A program made the translations under genes and the position numbers. Source: Sphingomonas rhizophila (GTDB lineage Bacteria > Pseudomonadota > Alphaproteobacteria > Sphingomonadales > Sphingomonadaceae). From it: DNA of 64,000 nucleotides. Shown one piece after another: positions 54,220-64,000 of the stretch. The first letter of the stretch is position 1, and every line of letters starts with the position of its first letter. The notes under the pieces are model-generated. The model was given only the letters and a program-made list of their open reading frames with translations, was not told where the DNA came from and made no database searches. The DNA is taken from contig NZ_CP060717.1 of assembly GCF_014396585.1 (NCBI RefSeq), forward strand, positions 1,178,001-1,242,000. The letters are read 5' to 3'.

Positions 54220-56716
54220 GCCTTCTTTTTCTTGGCCGCCGCTTTCTTCGGCGCCGCCTTTCGACGGCCCTTCTTCGCGGCCGGCCCCTTCGCTGCCTTG
54301 GCATCGACCAGCGCGACGGCCTCGTCGAGCGTGACCGCCTTGGGATCGGCAGACTTGGGCAGTGTCGCGTGCGTCGTACCGTCGGTCACGTAAGGGCCAT
54401 AGCGCCCGTCCATCACCTTCAACTCCTTGCCGCTTTCCGGATGCGCACCGAGCACCGCCAGCGGTTCCCGCGCGCCGCCCCGCGCTGCCCTTTGGCGGCA
54501 GCAGCATCGGCGAGCTTGGCGACGGCCGCGTTCATGCCGGTGTCGAATACTTCCGCAGTCGACGACAGCCGCGCGTACTTCCCATCATGTAGCAGGTATG
54601 GCCCGTAACGTCCGATGGATGCACTGATCATTTGCCCCGTTTCCGGGTGCGCACCGATCTCGCGCGGCAGGGACAAGAGCTTTTCCGCCATCTCAAGCGT
54701 GAGGCCGTCCTGCGGCACATCCTTCGGAATGGAAGCGCGTTGGATCTCCTCACCCTCGCCTCGTTCGAGGTAGGGGCCGAAGCGACCGCTCTTGAGCGTG
54801 ATGCCGTTGCCGAGTTCCGCCGGCCCCTCGCTCGCTTCGGCGCCGCCCGGTTGGCCGAACTGACGGGTGTATTTGCACTCGGGATAGTTCGAGCAGGCGA
54901 CGAACGCGCCGAACTTGCCGCCGCGAAGGCCCAGCTTGCCCGTCCCGCACAGCGGACACAGCCGCGGGTCGCTGCCGTCGCCCTTGTCCGGGAACAGGTA
55001 GGGCGACAGGAATTCGTCAAGCGCCGCGGTAACGTCGGAGGGCTTCTGCTCCATCACCTCGCCCGCCTTGGGCTTGAAGTCGCGCCAGAAGGCGTCGAGC
55101 AGCTGCTGCCAGCCGAGGCGCCCGCCCGACACGTCGTCGAGCCCCTCTTCCAGCTCGGCGGTATAGTCGAAGCTGACGTAGCGTTCGAAGAAGCGCTCGA
55201 GGAACGCCGTCACCAGCCGCCCGCTCTCCTCCGGAATGAAGCGCTGCTTGTCGAGGCGGACGTATTCGCGATCCTTCAGCGTCTGAAGCGTCGCGGCATA
55301 GGTCGACGGCCGCCCGATGCCGAGTTCTTCCAGGCGCTTGACCAGCGACGCTTCGGAATAGCGGGGCGGCGGCTGGGTGAAGTGCTGCGTCGCCTCGACC
55401 CCGGTCTTGGTCGGCGCATCGCCCGACCGGAGTGCCGGCATGCGGCCGCCATCCTCGTCGGCCTTGTCGTCCTGCCCTTCTTCGTAAAGCGCGAGATAGC
55501 CGGGGAAGAGCACGACCTGGCCGGTTGCGCGCAACGTCGCCCGGCCCGCTCCGTCGGTCAGCTCGACCGTCGTGCGTTCCAGCCGCGCCGACGCCATCTG
55601 GCTGGCCAGAGCCCGGTTGTAAATCAGCGCGTAGAGACGGGCGTGATCGCCGGACGCGGCGCGGTCCTTCGTGAAGTCGGTCGGTCGGATCGCCTCGTGC
55701 GCTTCCTGCGCATTCTTGGCCTTGGTCGAATAGAAGCGTGGCTTGTCGGGGACGTAACCGGCGTCATAGCGGTCGGTCACCGCCCGGCGGGCGGCCGAAA
55801 TCGCCTCTTCCGCCATCTGGACGCCGTCGGTCCGCATATAAGTGATGAGGCCGTCTTCGTAGAGCGACTGGGCGAGGCGCATAGTGTGGCTGGCGGCAAA
55901 GCCGAGCTTGCGCGCCGCTTCCTGCTGCAGGGTCGAGGTGGTGAACGGCGGCGGCGGGTTGCGCGACAGCGGCTTGGTTTCGACCGACTGGACGGTGAAG
56001 CGCCCTTCCTCGACCGTTCGCTTCGCAGCGTCGGCACTGCCCTTGTCACCAATGCTGAGGCGATCGAGCTTCTTGCCGTCCAACGCGACCAGCCGGGCTG
56101 TGAAGGGCGTCGCATCGGCCTCGAAGGTCGCACTGACTGACCAATATTCCTGCGCCCGGAACAACTCGATTTCGCGCTCGCGGTCGACGATCAGGCGAAG
56201 CGCCACCGACTGCACTCGGCCGGCCGACTTGGCGCCCGGCAGCTTGCGCCACAGGATCGGCGATAGGGTAAAGCCGACGAGATAATCCAGCGCACGGCGA
56301 GCCTTGTAGGCGTCGATCAGGTCCTCATCGAGGTCGCGCGGATGCTTCATCGCCTCGGTAACGGCAGACTTGGTGATGGCGTTGAAGGTTACGCGCTCGA
56401 CGTGCGCGGGTAGAGCCTTCTTCTTCTTCAACACTTCCTGCACATGCCAGCTGATCGCCTCGCCTTCGCGGTCGGGGTCAGTGGCCAGGATCAGCGTGTC
56501 GCTGCCCTTGGCCGCGTCGCTGATCGCTTTCAGCTGCTTCGCCTTGTCGGGATAATTGTCCCAGACCATCGCGAAGCCGTCGTCGGGATCGACCGACCCG
56601 TCCTTCGGCGGCAGGTCGCGGACGTGGCCGTAACTGGCCAGCACCTTGTGACCCGGGCCCAGATATTTCTCGATGGTCTTCGCCTTCGCGGGCGATTCAA
56701 CGACAACAAGCTTCAA
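54216..56716 (-). CDS. topA: DNA topoisomerase I (frame broken once)
   Basis: Type IA topoisomerase that relaxes negative supercoils. The Toprim domain starts MKLVVVESPAKAKTIEKYLG and has LATDPDREGEAISWH; the active-site Tyr is in GLITYMRTDG; a zinc finger CPLCGTGKLGLRGGKFGAFV is followed by more Gly-rich C-terminal repeats (GRFGPYLERG, IGRYGPYLLHDGKYA). The frame slips at the C run 54467-54469; repair gives REPLAVLGAHPESGKELKVM and a final Ala/Lys-rich tail. The repaired length is 833 residues. dprA lies upstream on the same strand. Confidence 0.94.
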
Positions 56717-56770
56717 GCGGACATTCCTTACGTACGTATACGCGCGATTGTCGGGCCGCTCGGGCGCCCG

Positions 56771-57862
56771 TCAAGCGGTCAGGCTGACCTTGCCGCCGGC
56801 GTGGCGGTCGAGGCGTCCGGCAAGCTCCATCTCCAGCAGGACCAGCTGGACGTCTCCTGCCCCGGCACCCGACAATCGGACGATCTCGTCGACCGGAACG
56901 GCGGACGCGCCGAGCAACTCCTCGATCCGGGCGCGGACATCGTCGGGCGCGTCGACCGGCTGCGGCGGCGAGGCGTGGTCAAAGTCGAAGACGGGGCTGG
57001 CGACGCCGGCGATGGGCCTGATCTGCTCGATGACGTCGCGCGCATCCTGGATCAGCGTCGCGCCTTCGCGGATCAGCTGGTTGCAGCCCTGCGCGCGGCT
57101 GTCGAGCGGGGAGCCGGGGACCGCCATCACCTCGCGGCCCATCTCGCCGGCCAGCCGGGCAGTGATGAGCGATCCGGAACGCGGCGCGGCCTCGACCACG
57201 ACCGTGCCGTCAGCCAGCCCGGCGATGATCCGGTTGCGGTGCGGGAAGTGGCGTGCGCGCGGCTCGGTGCCGGGCGGCATCTCGGCGATCAGCAGTCCGC
57301 GTTCAGCGACCGCCGCCTGCCGCGCCTCGTTCTCGGGCGGATAGACGACGTCGATTCCGCCGGCGATGACGCCGATCGTTCCGCTGTCGAGCGAGCCGTC
57401 GTGAGCGGCGGTGTCGATGCCGCGGGCAAGTCCGGACACGACCGTCACGCCCTCGCGGCCGAGTTCGAACGCCAGGGTACGCGCGAAGCGACAGGCGGCA
57501 GCGCTGGCGTTGCGAGCACCGACGATCGCGACCGGCGGCTGGTCGAGGACGGCCAACCGCCCCTTCACGATCACAAGCGGCGGCGCGTCGGGAAGCGATG
57601 CGAGACGTCGCGGATACAGACCTTGCCCGATCGCCAGGTATCGCGCGCCAAATCGCTCGACGCGCTCGACTTCCCGCTCCGCGTCGGCGCGGGGGAAGAT
57701 CCGCGGCGCCGCTCCGCCTCCACGCCGGGCAAGATCGGGGATGGCGTCGATGGCGGCCGACGGACCGCCAAACCGGGCAATCAGCTGGCGATAGGCAACC
57801 GGCCCGATCCCGGCGGTGCGGATCAGTCTCAGGCGGTCGATGAGGTCGGTCGGGTGGCTCAA
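56771..57862 (-). CDS. dprA: DNA-processing protein DprA
   Basis: A 363-residue protein that loads RecA on incoming single-stranded DNA during transformation. An N-terminal helical region (LRLIRTAGIGPVAYRQLIAR) precedes the Rossmann-like core with PPVAIVGARNASAAACRFAR, VVSGLARGIDTAAHDGSLDS and RHFPHRNRIIAGLADGTVVV; the C-terminal winged-helix DML1 region ends RLDRHAGGKVSLTA. The TTG at 57862 overlaps the plsY stop. The interrupted comM elsewhere in the window belongs to the same pathway. Confidence 0.93.
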   Translation of the reverse strand: MSHPTDLIDRLRLIRTAGIGPVAYRQLIARFGGPSAAIDAIPDLARRGGGAAPRIFPRADAEREVERVERFGARYLAIGQGLYPRRLASLPDAPPLVIVKGRLAVLDQPPVAIVGARNASAAACRFARTLAFELGREGVTVVSGLARGIDTAAHDGSLDSGTIGVIAGGIDVVYPPENEARQAAVAERGLLIAEMPPGTEPRARHFPHRNRIIAGLADGTVVVEAAPRSGSLITARLAGEMGREVMAVPGSPLDSRAQGCNQLIREGATLIQDARDVIEQIRPIAGVASPVFDFDHASPPQPVDAPDDVRARIEELLGASAVPVDEIVRLSGAGAGDVQLVLLEMELAGRLDRHAGGKVSLTA

Positions 57863-58447
57863 TCGGGGCGGCGTCCGACCCGCGGCTCCTGGCCCGAGCG
57901 AGCCGGCGGATATTCTCGCGATGCTGCCAGATGATCAGGACGGCGAAGGCCAACAGCGCCGGGAACAGCGCCCGTTCGCCAAGCACCGCAGCGGTCACCG
58001 GCGCGCTCGCGGCAGCGGTCATTCCGGACACCGAGGAGATTCTGACGATCAGCAGCATCGCGATCCACACCACGGCGTAAACCAGCGCCGCCATCGGCAG
58101 CAGCGGCACCAGCACCCCGAGGAAGGTGGCGACCCCCTTGCCGCCTCGAAAGCCAAGCCAGATTGGGTAGAGATGCCCGACCAGCACGCCGGCCGCCGCG
58201 TACAATTCGCCGCCCGGCCAGAAGCGCTGCGCAAGCCACACCGCCAACGCACCCTTCAGCGCGTCGAGGATCAGGGTCGCCGCGGCCAGCCCTTCGACCC
58301 GGTGCGAAGGACGTTGGTAGCTCCGATGTTGCCCGATCCGATGGCGCGGATGTCGCCCTTGCCGCTGAAGCGGGTCAGCAGAAGCCCGAACGGGATGGAT
58401 CCAAGGAGATAAGCAACGCCGAGCGCGATCAGGACTGTGCCGGTCAT
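57859..58447 (-). CDS. plsY: Glycerol-3-phosphate acyltransferase PlsY (frame broken twice)
   Basis: Membrane enzyme transferring acyl from acyl-phosphate to glycerol 3-phosphate. ATG 58447 reads [20 protein letters not shown], then [20 protein letters not shown]. The slip at 58290-58292 is repaired to [20 protein letters not shown], followed by the conserved [21 protein letters not shown] second slip at 57893-57895 is repaired to [15 protein letters not shown] with a stop overlapping dprA. The repaired length is 196 residues with about five helices. All three family motifs are intact. Confidence 0.92.
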
Positions 58448-58505
58448 GGCCTTGGGTTAGCAGATCGAAAGACCTCCGCAACCGCCCGGGCTTGCGGGCG
58501 GAGCC

Positions 58506-59315
58506 ATGGCTCTTCACATGGCCGCCATGGACCCGGCCGCGCCCCTGCTGTTTTTCGATTCGGGCGTGGGCGGCCTCAGCGTGCTCGGCCCCACCCGCGC
58601 GCTGCTGCCGACGGCGCCGATCGTCTACGCCGCGGACAGCGCCGCTTTTCCCTACGGCACGCGCAGCGAAGACGAGATCGCCGAGCGTGTCCCTGAACTG
58701 CTGCGCCGGCTGGTCGAAGCGTATCGCCCGCGCCTGGCAGTCATCGCCTGCAACACCGCGTCGACCATTGCCCTCGATCACGCCCGCGCCGCGCTTGACC
58801 TTCCCCTTGTCGGTACGGTTCCGGCGATCAAGCCGGCCGCTGAACAGTCGAAAAGCAGGGTAATTGGTGTCCTCGGAACGCCCGCAACGGTTCGCCAGCC
58901 CTACGTCGACGACCTTGCCGCCCGGTTCGCCGCCGACTGCACGGTCATCCGCCATGGCAGCCCGGAGCTCGTCCAGCTGGCCGAGGACAAGCTCGCTGGC
59001 GAGGCGGTTTCGGTTGACGCCGTGCGTGCCGCCATCGCGCAGATGACGGAAGCGCCGGGAGCGGGAGGAATGGACGTCATGGTCCTCGCCTGCACCCACT
59101 TCCCACTGCTAGCGGACGAGATCGCCGCCGCCTTCCCCGGCATCGCCCAGGTCGACGGCGGACCGGGCATCGCCCGGCGGGTTGCCCACCTTACCACTGG
59201 CCAACCCTGGCCCGACCAGGTGCCTCCGGGGACAGCCGTGTTCACTGCACCGCCACGCCCGTCCCTTTACCGGGCTCTGGAGGGTTTTGGCCTGGCGGTC
59301 ATTGAAGGCATCTAG
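58506..59315 (+). CDS. murI: Glutamate racemase
   Basis: A 269-residue racemase supplying D-glutamate for peptidoglycan. The two catalytic cysteines are Cys82 in VIACNTASTIAL and Cys196 in VLACTHFPLLAD. The N-terminal FFDSGVGGLSVL and YAADSAAFPYG motifs are typical. Two alternative ATGs lie at residues 5 and 8. It is transcribed divergently from plsY and followed 75 bases later by hemA. Confidence 0.95.
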   Translation: MALHMAAMDPAAPLLFFDSGVGGLSVLGPTRALLPTAPIVYAADSAAFPYGTRSEDEIAERVPELLRRLVEAYRPRLAVIACNTASTIALDHARAALDLPLVGTVPAIKPAAEQSKSRVIGVLGTPATVRQPYVDDLAARFAADCTVIRHGSPELVQLAEDKLAGEAVSVDAVRAAIAQMTEAPGAGGMDVMVLACTHFPLLADEIAAAFPGIAQVDGGPGIARRVAHLTTGQPWPDQVPPGTAVFTAPPRPSLYRALEGFGLAVIEGI

Positions 59316-59390
59316 CTGCGAGTCGTTCGCAATGGCCTTTCCGGCTTCCCGAGGTTAATGGGCGCGGGAGCGAGGACAAGTTCTAGCACC

Positions 59391-60611
59391 GTGGATTACG
59401 ACAAGATCTTCAAGGCGGCGATTGATCGCCTCCATGACGAGGGGCGCTACCGCGTCTTCATCGACATCCTGCGCACCAAGGGCAACTACCCCAACGCGCG
59501 CTGCTTTGCCGGGCACAACGGTCCGAAGCCGATCACCGTGTGGTGTTCGAACGACTATCTCGGCATGGGCCAGCACCCGGCGGTCGTCACCGCGATGGAA
59601 GAAGCGCTGCACGATGTCGGCGCCGGTTCGGGCGGCACCCGCAACATCGGCGGCAACACCCATTACCACGTCGACCTGGAGGCCGAGCTTGCCGATTTGC
59701 ACGGCAAGGAAAGCGCCCTGCTGTTCACCTCGGGCTATGTCTCGAACGAGGCGGCGCTGTCGACGCTCGGCAAGCTGCTGCCCGGCTGCGTGATCTTCTC
59801 CGACGAATTGAACCACGCGTCGATGATCGCGGGGATCAAGAATTCGGGCTGCGAGAAGCGCGTCTTCCGCCACAACGACCTCGATCATCTCGAGCAGCTG
59901 CTGCGCGACGAGGCGCCGGAAACGCCCAAGCTGATCGCGTTCGAAAGCGTCTATTCGATGGACGGCGACGTCGCGCCGATCGCTGAGATCTGCGATCTCG
60001 CCGACCGCTATGGCGCCATCACCTATCTCGACGAAGTCCATGCGGTCGGCATGTACGGCGCGCGCGGCGGCGGCATTTCGGAACGCGACGCGGTCGCGGA
60101 CCGGGTGACGATCATCGAAGGCACGCTGGGCAAGGCGTTCGGAGTGATGGGCGGCTATGTCGCGGCCGACCGGACGATCGTCGACTGCATCCGCAGCTAT
60201 GCGCCGGGCTTCATCTTCACGACCTCGCTGTCGCCGGTGCTGGTCGCCGGCGCGCTGGCCAGCGTCCGCCACCTCAAGGCCTCAGCCGAAGAGCGCGAGG
60301 CGCAGCAGGCCGGCGCGGCGATGCTGAAGGCCAAGTTCGTCGCGGCGGGGCTGCCGCTGATGGAAAGCGTCACGCACATCGTGCCGCTGCTGGTCGGTTG
60401 CCCGGTCAAGGCCAAGGCGATCAGCGACATCCTGCTCGCCGAATACGGCCTCTACGTCCAGCCGATCAACTTCCCGACCGTCCCCCGCGGGACCGAACGG
60501 CTGCGCTTCACGCCCGGCCCCAACCACAGCGAAGCGATGATGGACGAACTCACCAGCGCGCTGGTCGAAATCTGGGACCGGCTGGAGCTCCAGGACGTCC
60601 GCGCCGCCTAA
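59391..60611 (+). CDS. hemA: 5-aminolevulinate synthase
   Basis: PLP enzyme making 5-aminolevulinate from glycine and succinyl-CoA, the heme route of alphaproteobacteria. From GTG 59391 ([20 protein letters not shown]) it has 406 residues; an ATG at 59358 would add 11. Key segments: [87 protein letters not shown] and the PLP-lysine loop [15 protein letters not shown]. The start choice is the only uncertainty. Confidence 0.95.
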   Translation: MDYDKIFKAAIDRLHDEGRYRVFIDILRTKGNYPNARCFAGHNGPKPITVWCSNDYLGMGQHPAVVTAMEEALHDVGAGSGGTRNIGGNTHYHVDLEAELADLHGKESALLFTSGYVSNEAALSTLGKLLPGCVIFSDELNHASMIAGIKNSGCEKRVFRHNDLDHLEQLLRDEAPETPKLIAFESVYSMDGDVAPIAEICDLADRYGAITYLDEVHAVGMYGARGGGISERDAVADRVTIIEGTLGKAFGVMGGYVAADRTIVDCIRSYAPGFIFTTSLSPVLVAGALASVRHLKASAEEREAQQAGAAMLKAKFVAAGLPLMESVTHIVPLLVGCPVKAKAISDILLAEYGLYVQPINFPTVPRGTERLRFTPGPNHSEAMMDELTSALVEIWDRLELQDVRAA

Positions 60612-60674
60612 TTTAAGCCTCCGAACGGCCTTCACACACTGGCGAATCCCGGCGCCTTGGCCTATCCGGACGTC

Positions 60675-61127
60675 ATGCGCATCGCCTTCACCGCCGACCA
60701 CGCCGGGGTCGACCTCAAAGACCTGCTCGTCGCCTTCGTTCGCGAGGCCGGGCACGAACCGATCGACCTTGGCACGAACAGCCATGACAGCGTCGATTAT
60801 CCGCGTTTCGGCGCCCTGATGGCGGAGGCGCTGGCCGACGGCCGCGCCGAGCGCGGGATCACGGTGTGCGGGTCGGGTATCGGCGTCGCCATCGCCGCCA
60901 ACCGCAATCCCGCCTGCCGCTGCGCCCAGGTCGCCGAGCCGCTGTCGGCGACCCTCGCCCGACAGCACAATGACTGCAACGCCATCGCGCTCGGAGCTCG
61001 CCTGATCGGGACCGAGATGGCCAAGGCATGCGTCACCGCATTCCTCGACACCGATTTTCTAGGTGGGCGACATACCCACCGCGTTGAACAGCTTGCCAAC
61101 CCTTCAACCGAGACGGAACCCGCCTGA
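60675..61127 (+). CDS. rpiB: Ribose 5-phosphate isomerase B
   Basis: A 150-residue isomerase interconverting ribose 5-phosphate and ribulose 5-phosphate. ATG 60675 starts [33 protein letters not shown] and the catalytic-Cys motif [20 protein letters not shown] follow, then [22 protein letters not shown] at 60657 would add six residues. The TGA overlaps the glyA ATG. In E. coli-like genomes rpiB is an auxiliary; here it may be the main isomerase, which the window cannot show. Confidence 0.92.
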   Translation: MRIAFTADHAGVDLKDLLVAFVREAGHEPIDLGTNSHDSVDYPRFGALMAEALADGRAERGITVCGSGIGVAIAANRNPACRCAQVAEPLSATLARQHNDCNAIALGARLIGTEMAKACVTAFLDTDFLGGRHTHRVEQLANPSTETEPA

Positions 61128-62433
61128 TGGCCACCGCCCCGACCTCACCGACGTCCAGCCGCTCGGTTTCTTCACCGAGACGCTCGGCAGCGCGGATCCC
61201 GATGTCGCCGCCGCGATCAAGTCGGAACTGACCCGCGAACAGACCCAGATCGAACTGATCGCGTCCGAAAATATCGTCAGCCGCGCCGTCCTCGAGGCGC
61301 AAGGTTCGGTGCTGACCAACAAATATGCGGAAGGCTATCCCGGCCGCCGCTATTACCAGGGCTGCGCCCCGTCCGACGCGGTCGAGACGCTGGCGATCGA
61401 GCGGGCCAAGAAGCTGTTCAACTGCGGATTCGCCAACGTCCAGCCGCATTCGGGCGCGCAGGCCAATGGCGCGGTGATGATGGCGCTCTTGAAGCCCAAC
61501 GACACCATTCTCGGCATGAGCCTTGCCGCCGGCGGTCACCTGACCCACGGCGCGCCGCCGGCGCAGTCCGGCAAGTGGTTCAACGCGGTGCAGTATGGCG
61601 TGCGCGAGGACGATCATCTGGTCGACTTCGACGAGGTCGAGCGGTTGGCCAAGGAGCACAGCCCCAAGCTGATCATCGCCGGAGGTTCGGCCTACCCGCG
61701 CCATCTCGACTTCAAGCGATTCCGCGAGATCGCCGACAGCGTCGGCGCCTATCTGATGGTAGACATGGCCCATTTCGCCGGTCTCGTCGCCGCGGGCGAG
61801 CATCCGACGCCGTTCGGCCATGCCCATGTCGTCACCACCACCACTCACAAGACGCTGCGCGGCCCGCGCGGCGGAATGGTGCTGACCAATGACGAGGCGA
61901 TCGCCAAGAAGATCAATTCGGCGGTGTTCCCCGGCCTTCAGGGCGGCCCGCTGATGCATGTCATCGCGGCCAAGGCCGTGGCGTTCGGCGAGGCGCTGGA
62001 ACCGGGCTTCAAGACCTACGCCAGGGCCGTCATCGCCAACGCCCAGGCGCTGGCCGCGCGCCTCAAGGAGCGCGGTGCCGACCTGGTCGCGGGCGGGACC
62101 GACACCCACCTCGCGCTGGTCGATCTTCGTCCGCTGGGCGTGACCGGCAAGGACGCCGACGAGGCGCTGGAGCGCGCCGGCATCACCTGCAACAAGAACG
62201 GCATCCCGTTCGACCCGCTGCCGCCGATGCAGACCAGCGGCATCCGCGTCGGCTCGCCCGCCGGAACCACGCGTGGGTTCGGCGAAGCGGAGTTCCGCGA
62301 GATCGGTGATATGGTGGCGGATGTTCTCGACGCGCTGGCCAAGCATGGCAGCGCGGGCGACGCGGCGGTCGAAGCCGACGTCAACGCCCGGGTCCGCGCG
62401 CTCTGCGCCCGCTTCCCGATCTATCAGGATTGA
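61127..62433 (+). CDS. glyA: Serine hydroxymethyltransferase (frame slip in codon 5)
   Basis: PLP enzyme interconverting serine and glycine with THF. ATG 61127 overlaps the rpiB stop. The C run 61137-61140 lacks one base; repair gives [20 protein letters not shown] and the remaining 430 residues are intact. Motifs: [52 protein letters not shown], the PLP-lysine segment [20 protein letters not shown] and [13 protein letters not shown]. The repaired length is 435 residues. The order glyA-nrdR-trmJ is usual for the group. Confidence 0.95.
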
Positions 62434-62436
62434 GAT

Positions 62437-62916
62437 TTGCGCTGTCCGTTCTGCGCCCACGACAATAGCCAGGTCAAAGACAGCCGACCGAGCGAGGACG
62501 GCACGTCGATCCGCCGCCGCCGCCAGTGCGAGGGCTGCGGCGCGCGCTTCACCACGTTCGAGCGCGTGCAGCTGCGCGAGCTGACCGTATTGAAGAGCGA
62601 CGGGAAGCGCGAACCCTTCGACCGCGAGAAGCTGCAGCGCGCGATCGGCCATTCGACCCGCAAGCGCGACATCAGCCCGGAAAAGATCGACCAGTTCGTC
62701 AGCGGCGTCCAACGCCAGCTGGAAACGCAGGGCGACGAGGTCAGCAGCGCACAGATCGGCGAGGCGGTCATGGCCGGTCTCAAGACCCTCGACCATGTCG
62801 CTTACATCCGCTTCGCCAGCATCTACCGCGACTTCTCCGACCCGTCCGATTTCGCCGAGTTCGCCGAGAAGGTCGAGCGCGAGTCGGTGCCGCCCGGCCA
62901 GGACAAGCTGCTGTGA
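62437..62916 (+). CDS. nrdR: Transcriptional repressor NrdR
   Basis: A 159-residue repressor of ribonucleotide reductase genes. TTG 62437 starts [20 protein letters not shown]; the zinc ribbon is Cys3, Cys6 with CEGCGARF (Cys31/34 region), followed by the ATP-cone domain ([20 protein letters not shown]). It senses dATP/ATP. It lies three bases after glyA. The C-terminus overlaps the trmJ start as GTGA. The NrdR targets (tandem NrdR boxes at nrd promoters) are not in this window. Confidence 0.95.
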   Translation: MRCPFCAHDNSQVKDSRPSEDGTSIRRRRQCEGCGARFTTFERVQLRELTVLKSDGKREPFDREKLQRAIGHSTRKRDISPEKIDQFVSGVQRQLETQGDEVSSAQIGEAVMAGLKTLDHVAYIRFASIYRDFSDPSDFAEFAEKVERESVPPGQDKLL

Positions 62917-63635
62917 GCGGCTCCCCGCCGCCGGTCATCATCCTCGTCCGCCCCCAGCTCGGCCAGAACATCGGCAAGGCGGCGCGGGCCATGCTCAATT
63001 TCGGGTTGACCGAGATGCGCCTCGTAACGCCACGCGATGGCTGGCCCAACCCGGAGGCCGGCCCCGCAGCGAGCGGCGCCGACATCGTGCTCGAGAAGGC
63101 GGAAGTGTTCGACAGCGTGGCCGACGCCATCGCCGATTGTTCGCTAGTCTACGCGTCGACGGTGCGCCGCCGCGACCTCGTCATGCCGGTGGTCGGCCCC
63201 GAACAGATGGCTGGCGAAATTCGGTCGGCGGGCGGGCGAAGCGCGATCCTGTTCGGTCCGGAACGCTCCGGGCTCGAAAGCGAGGATGTCGCGCTGGCTT
63301 CGAAGATCGTCACAGTGCCGATCAATCCGCAATTCGGCAGCCTCAACCTGGCTCAGGCCGTCATTCTTCTCGCCTACGAATGGTCACGCGGCGCAGAACT
63401 CGCCCAGCCGACCGCCAAGGAGGAAGAGCCGCCGGCACCGATGAATGATCTCGAGGGGCTGATTGGCCAGCTCAACGATTCGCTCGACGAGGCAGGCTAT
63501 TTTTACCCTCCGGAACGCACCCCGGCGACACAGGCCACGATCCGGACGATCCTGAGCAAGGCGCGCTGGTCGACCCGCGAGATCAAGGCGCTGCGCGGGA
63601 TGATCCGCGCCATGACGACTTCCAGACCGAAGTGA
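62913..63635 (+). CDS. trmJ: tRNA (cytidine/uridine-2'-O-)-methyltransferase TrmJ
   Basis: A 240-residue SPOUT methyltransferase acting on tRNA position 32. GTG 62913 starts [20 protein letters not shown]; family motifs are [40 protein letters not shown] and the knot segment [20 protein letters not shown]. The C-terminal helical extension ([20 protein letters not shown]) matches TrmJ. The end overlaps a convergent frame by about 50 bases. Confidence 0.92.
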   Translation: MSGSPPPVIILVRPQLGQNIGKAARAMLNFGLTEMRLVTPRDGWPNPEAGPAASGADIVLEKAEVFDSVADAIADCSLVYASTVRRRDLVMPVVGPEQMAGEIRSAGGRSAILFGPERSGLESEDVALASKIVTVPINPQFGSLNLAQAVILLAYEWSRGAELAQPTAKEEEPPAPMNDLEGLIGQLNDSLDEAGYFYPPERTPATQATIRTILSKARWSTREIKALRGMIRAMTTSRPK

Positions 63636-64000
63636 GGCCGGCCGTCGCCACGCGGCGATAACCCGACCGTCGCATCCATCGCTCCAGGCTGCCGTCAAGC
63701 CCGCCAGCTAGTGCCTTGGGGGTCGCTCGTTCATGACCGGTGATGATCATGGCCGGGCGGCTGTCGGCGAGATGATCAAGCGTGTCGAAGGTCGCCGGAC
63801 ATAGAGTAGGATCGTCGCAGCGGACGAGATTTCCGGCCCGAAAGAGGAATGGGCCTGTCGCGAAGCGCGGATCGAACGGCAGTCCGCTGTCGATCAGCCG
63901 CACAGGCTCCAGGCCGGCAACCAATCCTTCGGCCGGGTCACCAAACTTTGCGAGCGCATGCGCCTGCCGCTCGACCGCCAGGAGTCTCAAGTCAGGTGGC
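63583..64000 (-). CDS. C-terminal part of a possible membrane glycosyltransferase (runs off the window)
   Basis: The frame is open to the window edge, so the start is missing. Visible parts are LIDSGLPFDPRFATGPFLFR, TLCPATFDTLDHLADSRPAM, IITGHERATPKALAGGLDGS and [21 protein letters not shown] short soluble C-terminal domain with a pattern like (A/S)RPAMIITG...LERWMRRSGYRRV resembles the end of GT39/GT87-type membrane glycosyltransferases, but that is a weak likeness. The literal stop at 63583 lies inside trmJ; a slip near 63640 cannot be excluded. Confidence 0.4.
   Translation of the reverse strand, partial: PPDLRLLAVERQAHALAKFGDPAEGLVAGLEPVRLIDSGLPFDPRFATGPFLFRAGNLVRCDDPTLCPATFDTLDHLADSRPAMIITGHERATPKALAGGLDGSLERWMRRSGYRRVATAGLTSVWKSSWRGSSRAAP

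Overview
The window looks like a chromosomal segment of a GC-rich alphaproteobacterium of the sphingomonad group (Sphingomonas/Sphingomicrobium type). The pointers are a 14-gene-type nuo operon, 5-aminolevulinate synthase (the C4 heme route), DUF2842 next to 5-formyl-THF cyclo-ligase, the zapA-6S RNA-fau order, the mltA/Tim44-like cluster opposite secB, and dnaA beside rpsT. No rRNA, prophage or CRISPR is present. Almost everything is housekeeping.

Layout: (1) 1-10.4 kb, minus strand: nuoABCDE, three tiny membrane-protein genes, nuoF, two tandem paralogous secreted four-cysteine proteins, nuoGHI and the first codons of nuoJ, nearly all joined by stop/start overlaps. (2) 10.5-16.4 kb: a secreted propeller-like protein, an inositol-monophosphatase-family protein, EF-P, an M23 peptidase, an L,D-transpeptidase, an Fe/2OG-oxygenase-like gene, thiE and a lipoprotein. 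(3) 16.4-21.9 kb, minus: tkt-gap-pgk-VOC-fba, a carbon metabolism operon. (4) 22-26.8 kb: zapA, 6S RNA, fau, DUF2842, a cell-wall hydrolase, tRNA-Asp, an AI-2E transporter family protein, tRNA-Leu and a DUF805 protein. (5) 26.9-30.2 kb: comM split by a 1.77-kb insertion carrying two genes I do not recognise, flanked by a 5-bp direct repeat. (6) 30.3-34 kb: rpmH/rnpA/yidD/yidC/engB and a GST. (7) 34.5-44.3 kb: cupin, dapE, GGDEF/EAL, smr, mltA, Tim44-like, secB, murJ, trpS and a DUF4136 lipoprotein. (8) 44.4-54.2 kb: dnaA, rpsT, mutM, ubiE, ubiB, a polytopic membrane protein, coaBC, dut, a moeB-like gene and a duplicated beta-sandwich protein. (9) 54.2-64 kb: topA, dprA, plsY, murI, hemA, rpiB, glyA, nrdR, trmJ and a partial membrane-glycosyltransferase-like gene.

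Two things dominate interpretation. First, at least 22 coding frames break at a G or C run, and adding a single base restores a full-length conserved protein (dnaA, gap, topA, plsY, mutM, ubiB, glyA, nuoE, thiE, mltA and others). All are one-base losses in G/C runs, which points to consensus sequencing error rather than pseudogenes. I therefore give full repaired extents and state each break. Second, the best candidate for undescribed biology is the two-gene insertion in comM: removing it and one repeat copy rebuilds an exact 502-codon comM frame. Its ends lack inverted repeats but carry hairpins, and its two intact genes have no function I can name. Secondary points are the micro-genes inside the nuo operon, the tandem secreted paralogs between nuoF and nuoG, and an rnpA frame that encloses the whole of rpmH.
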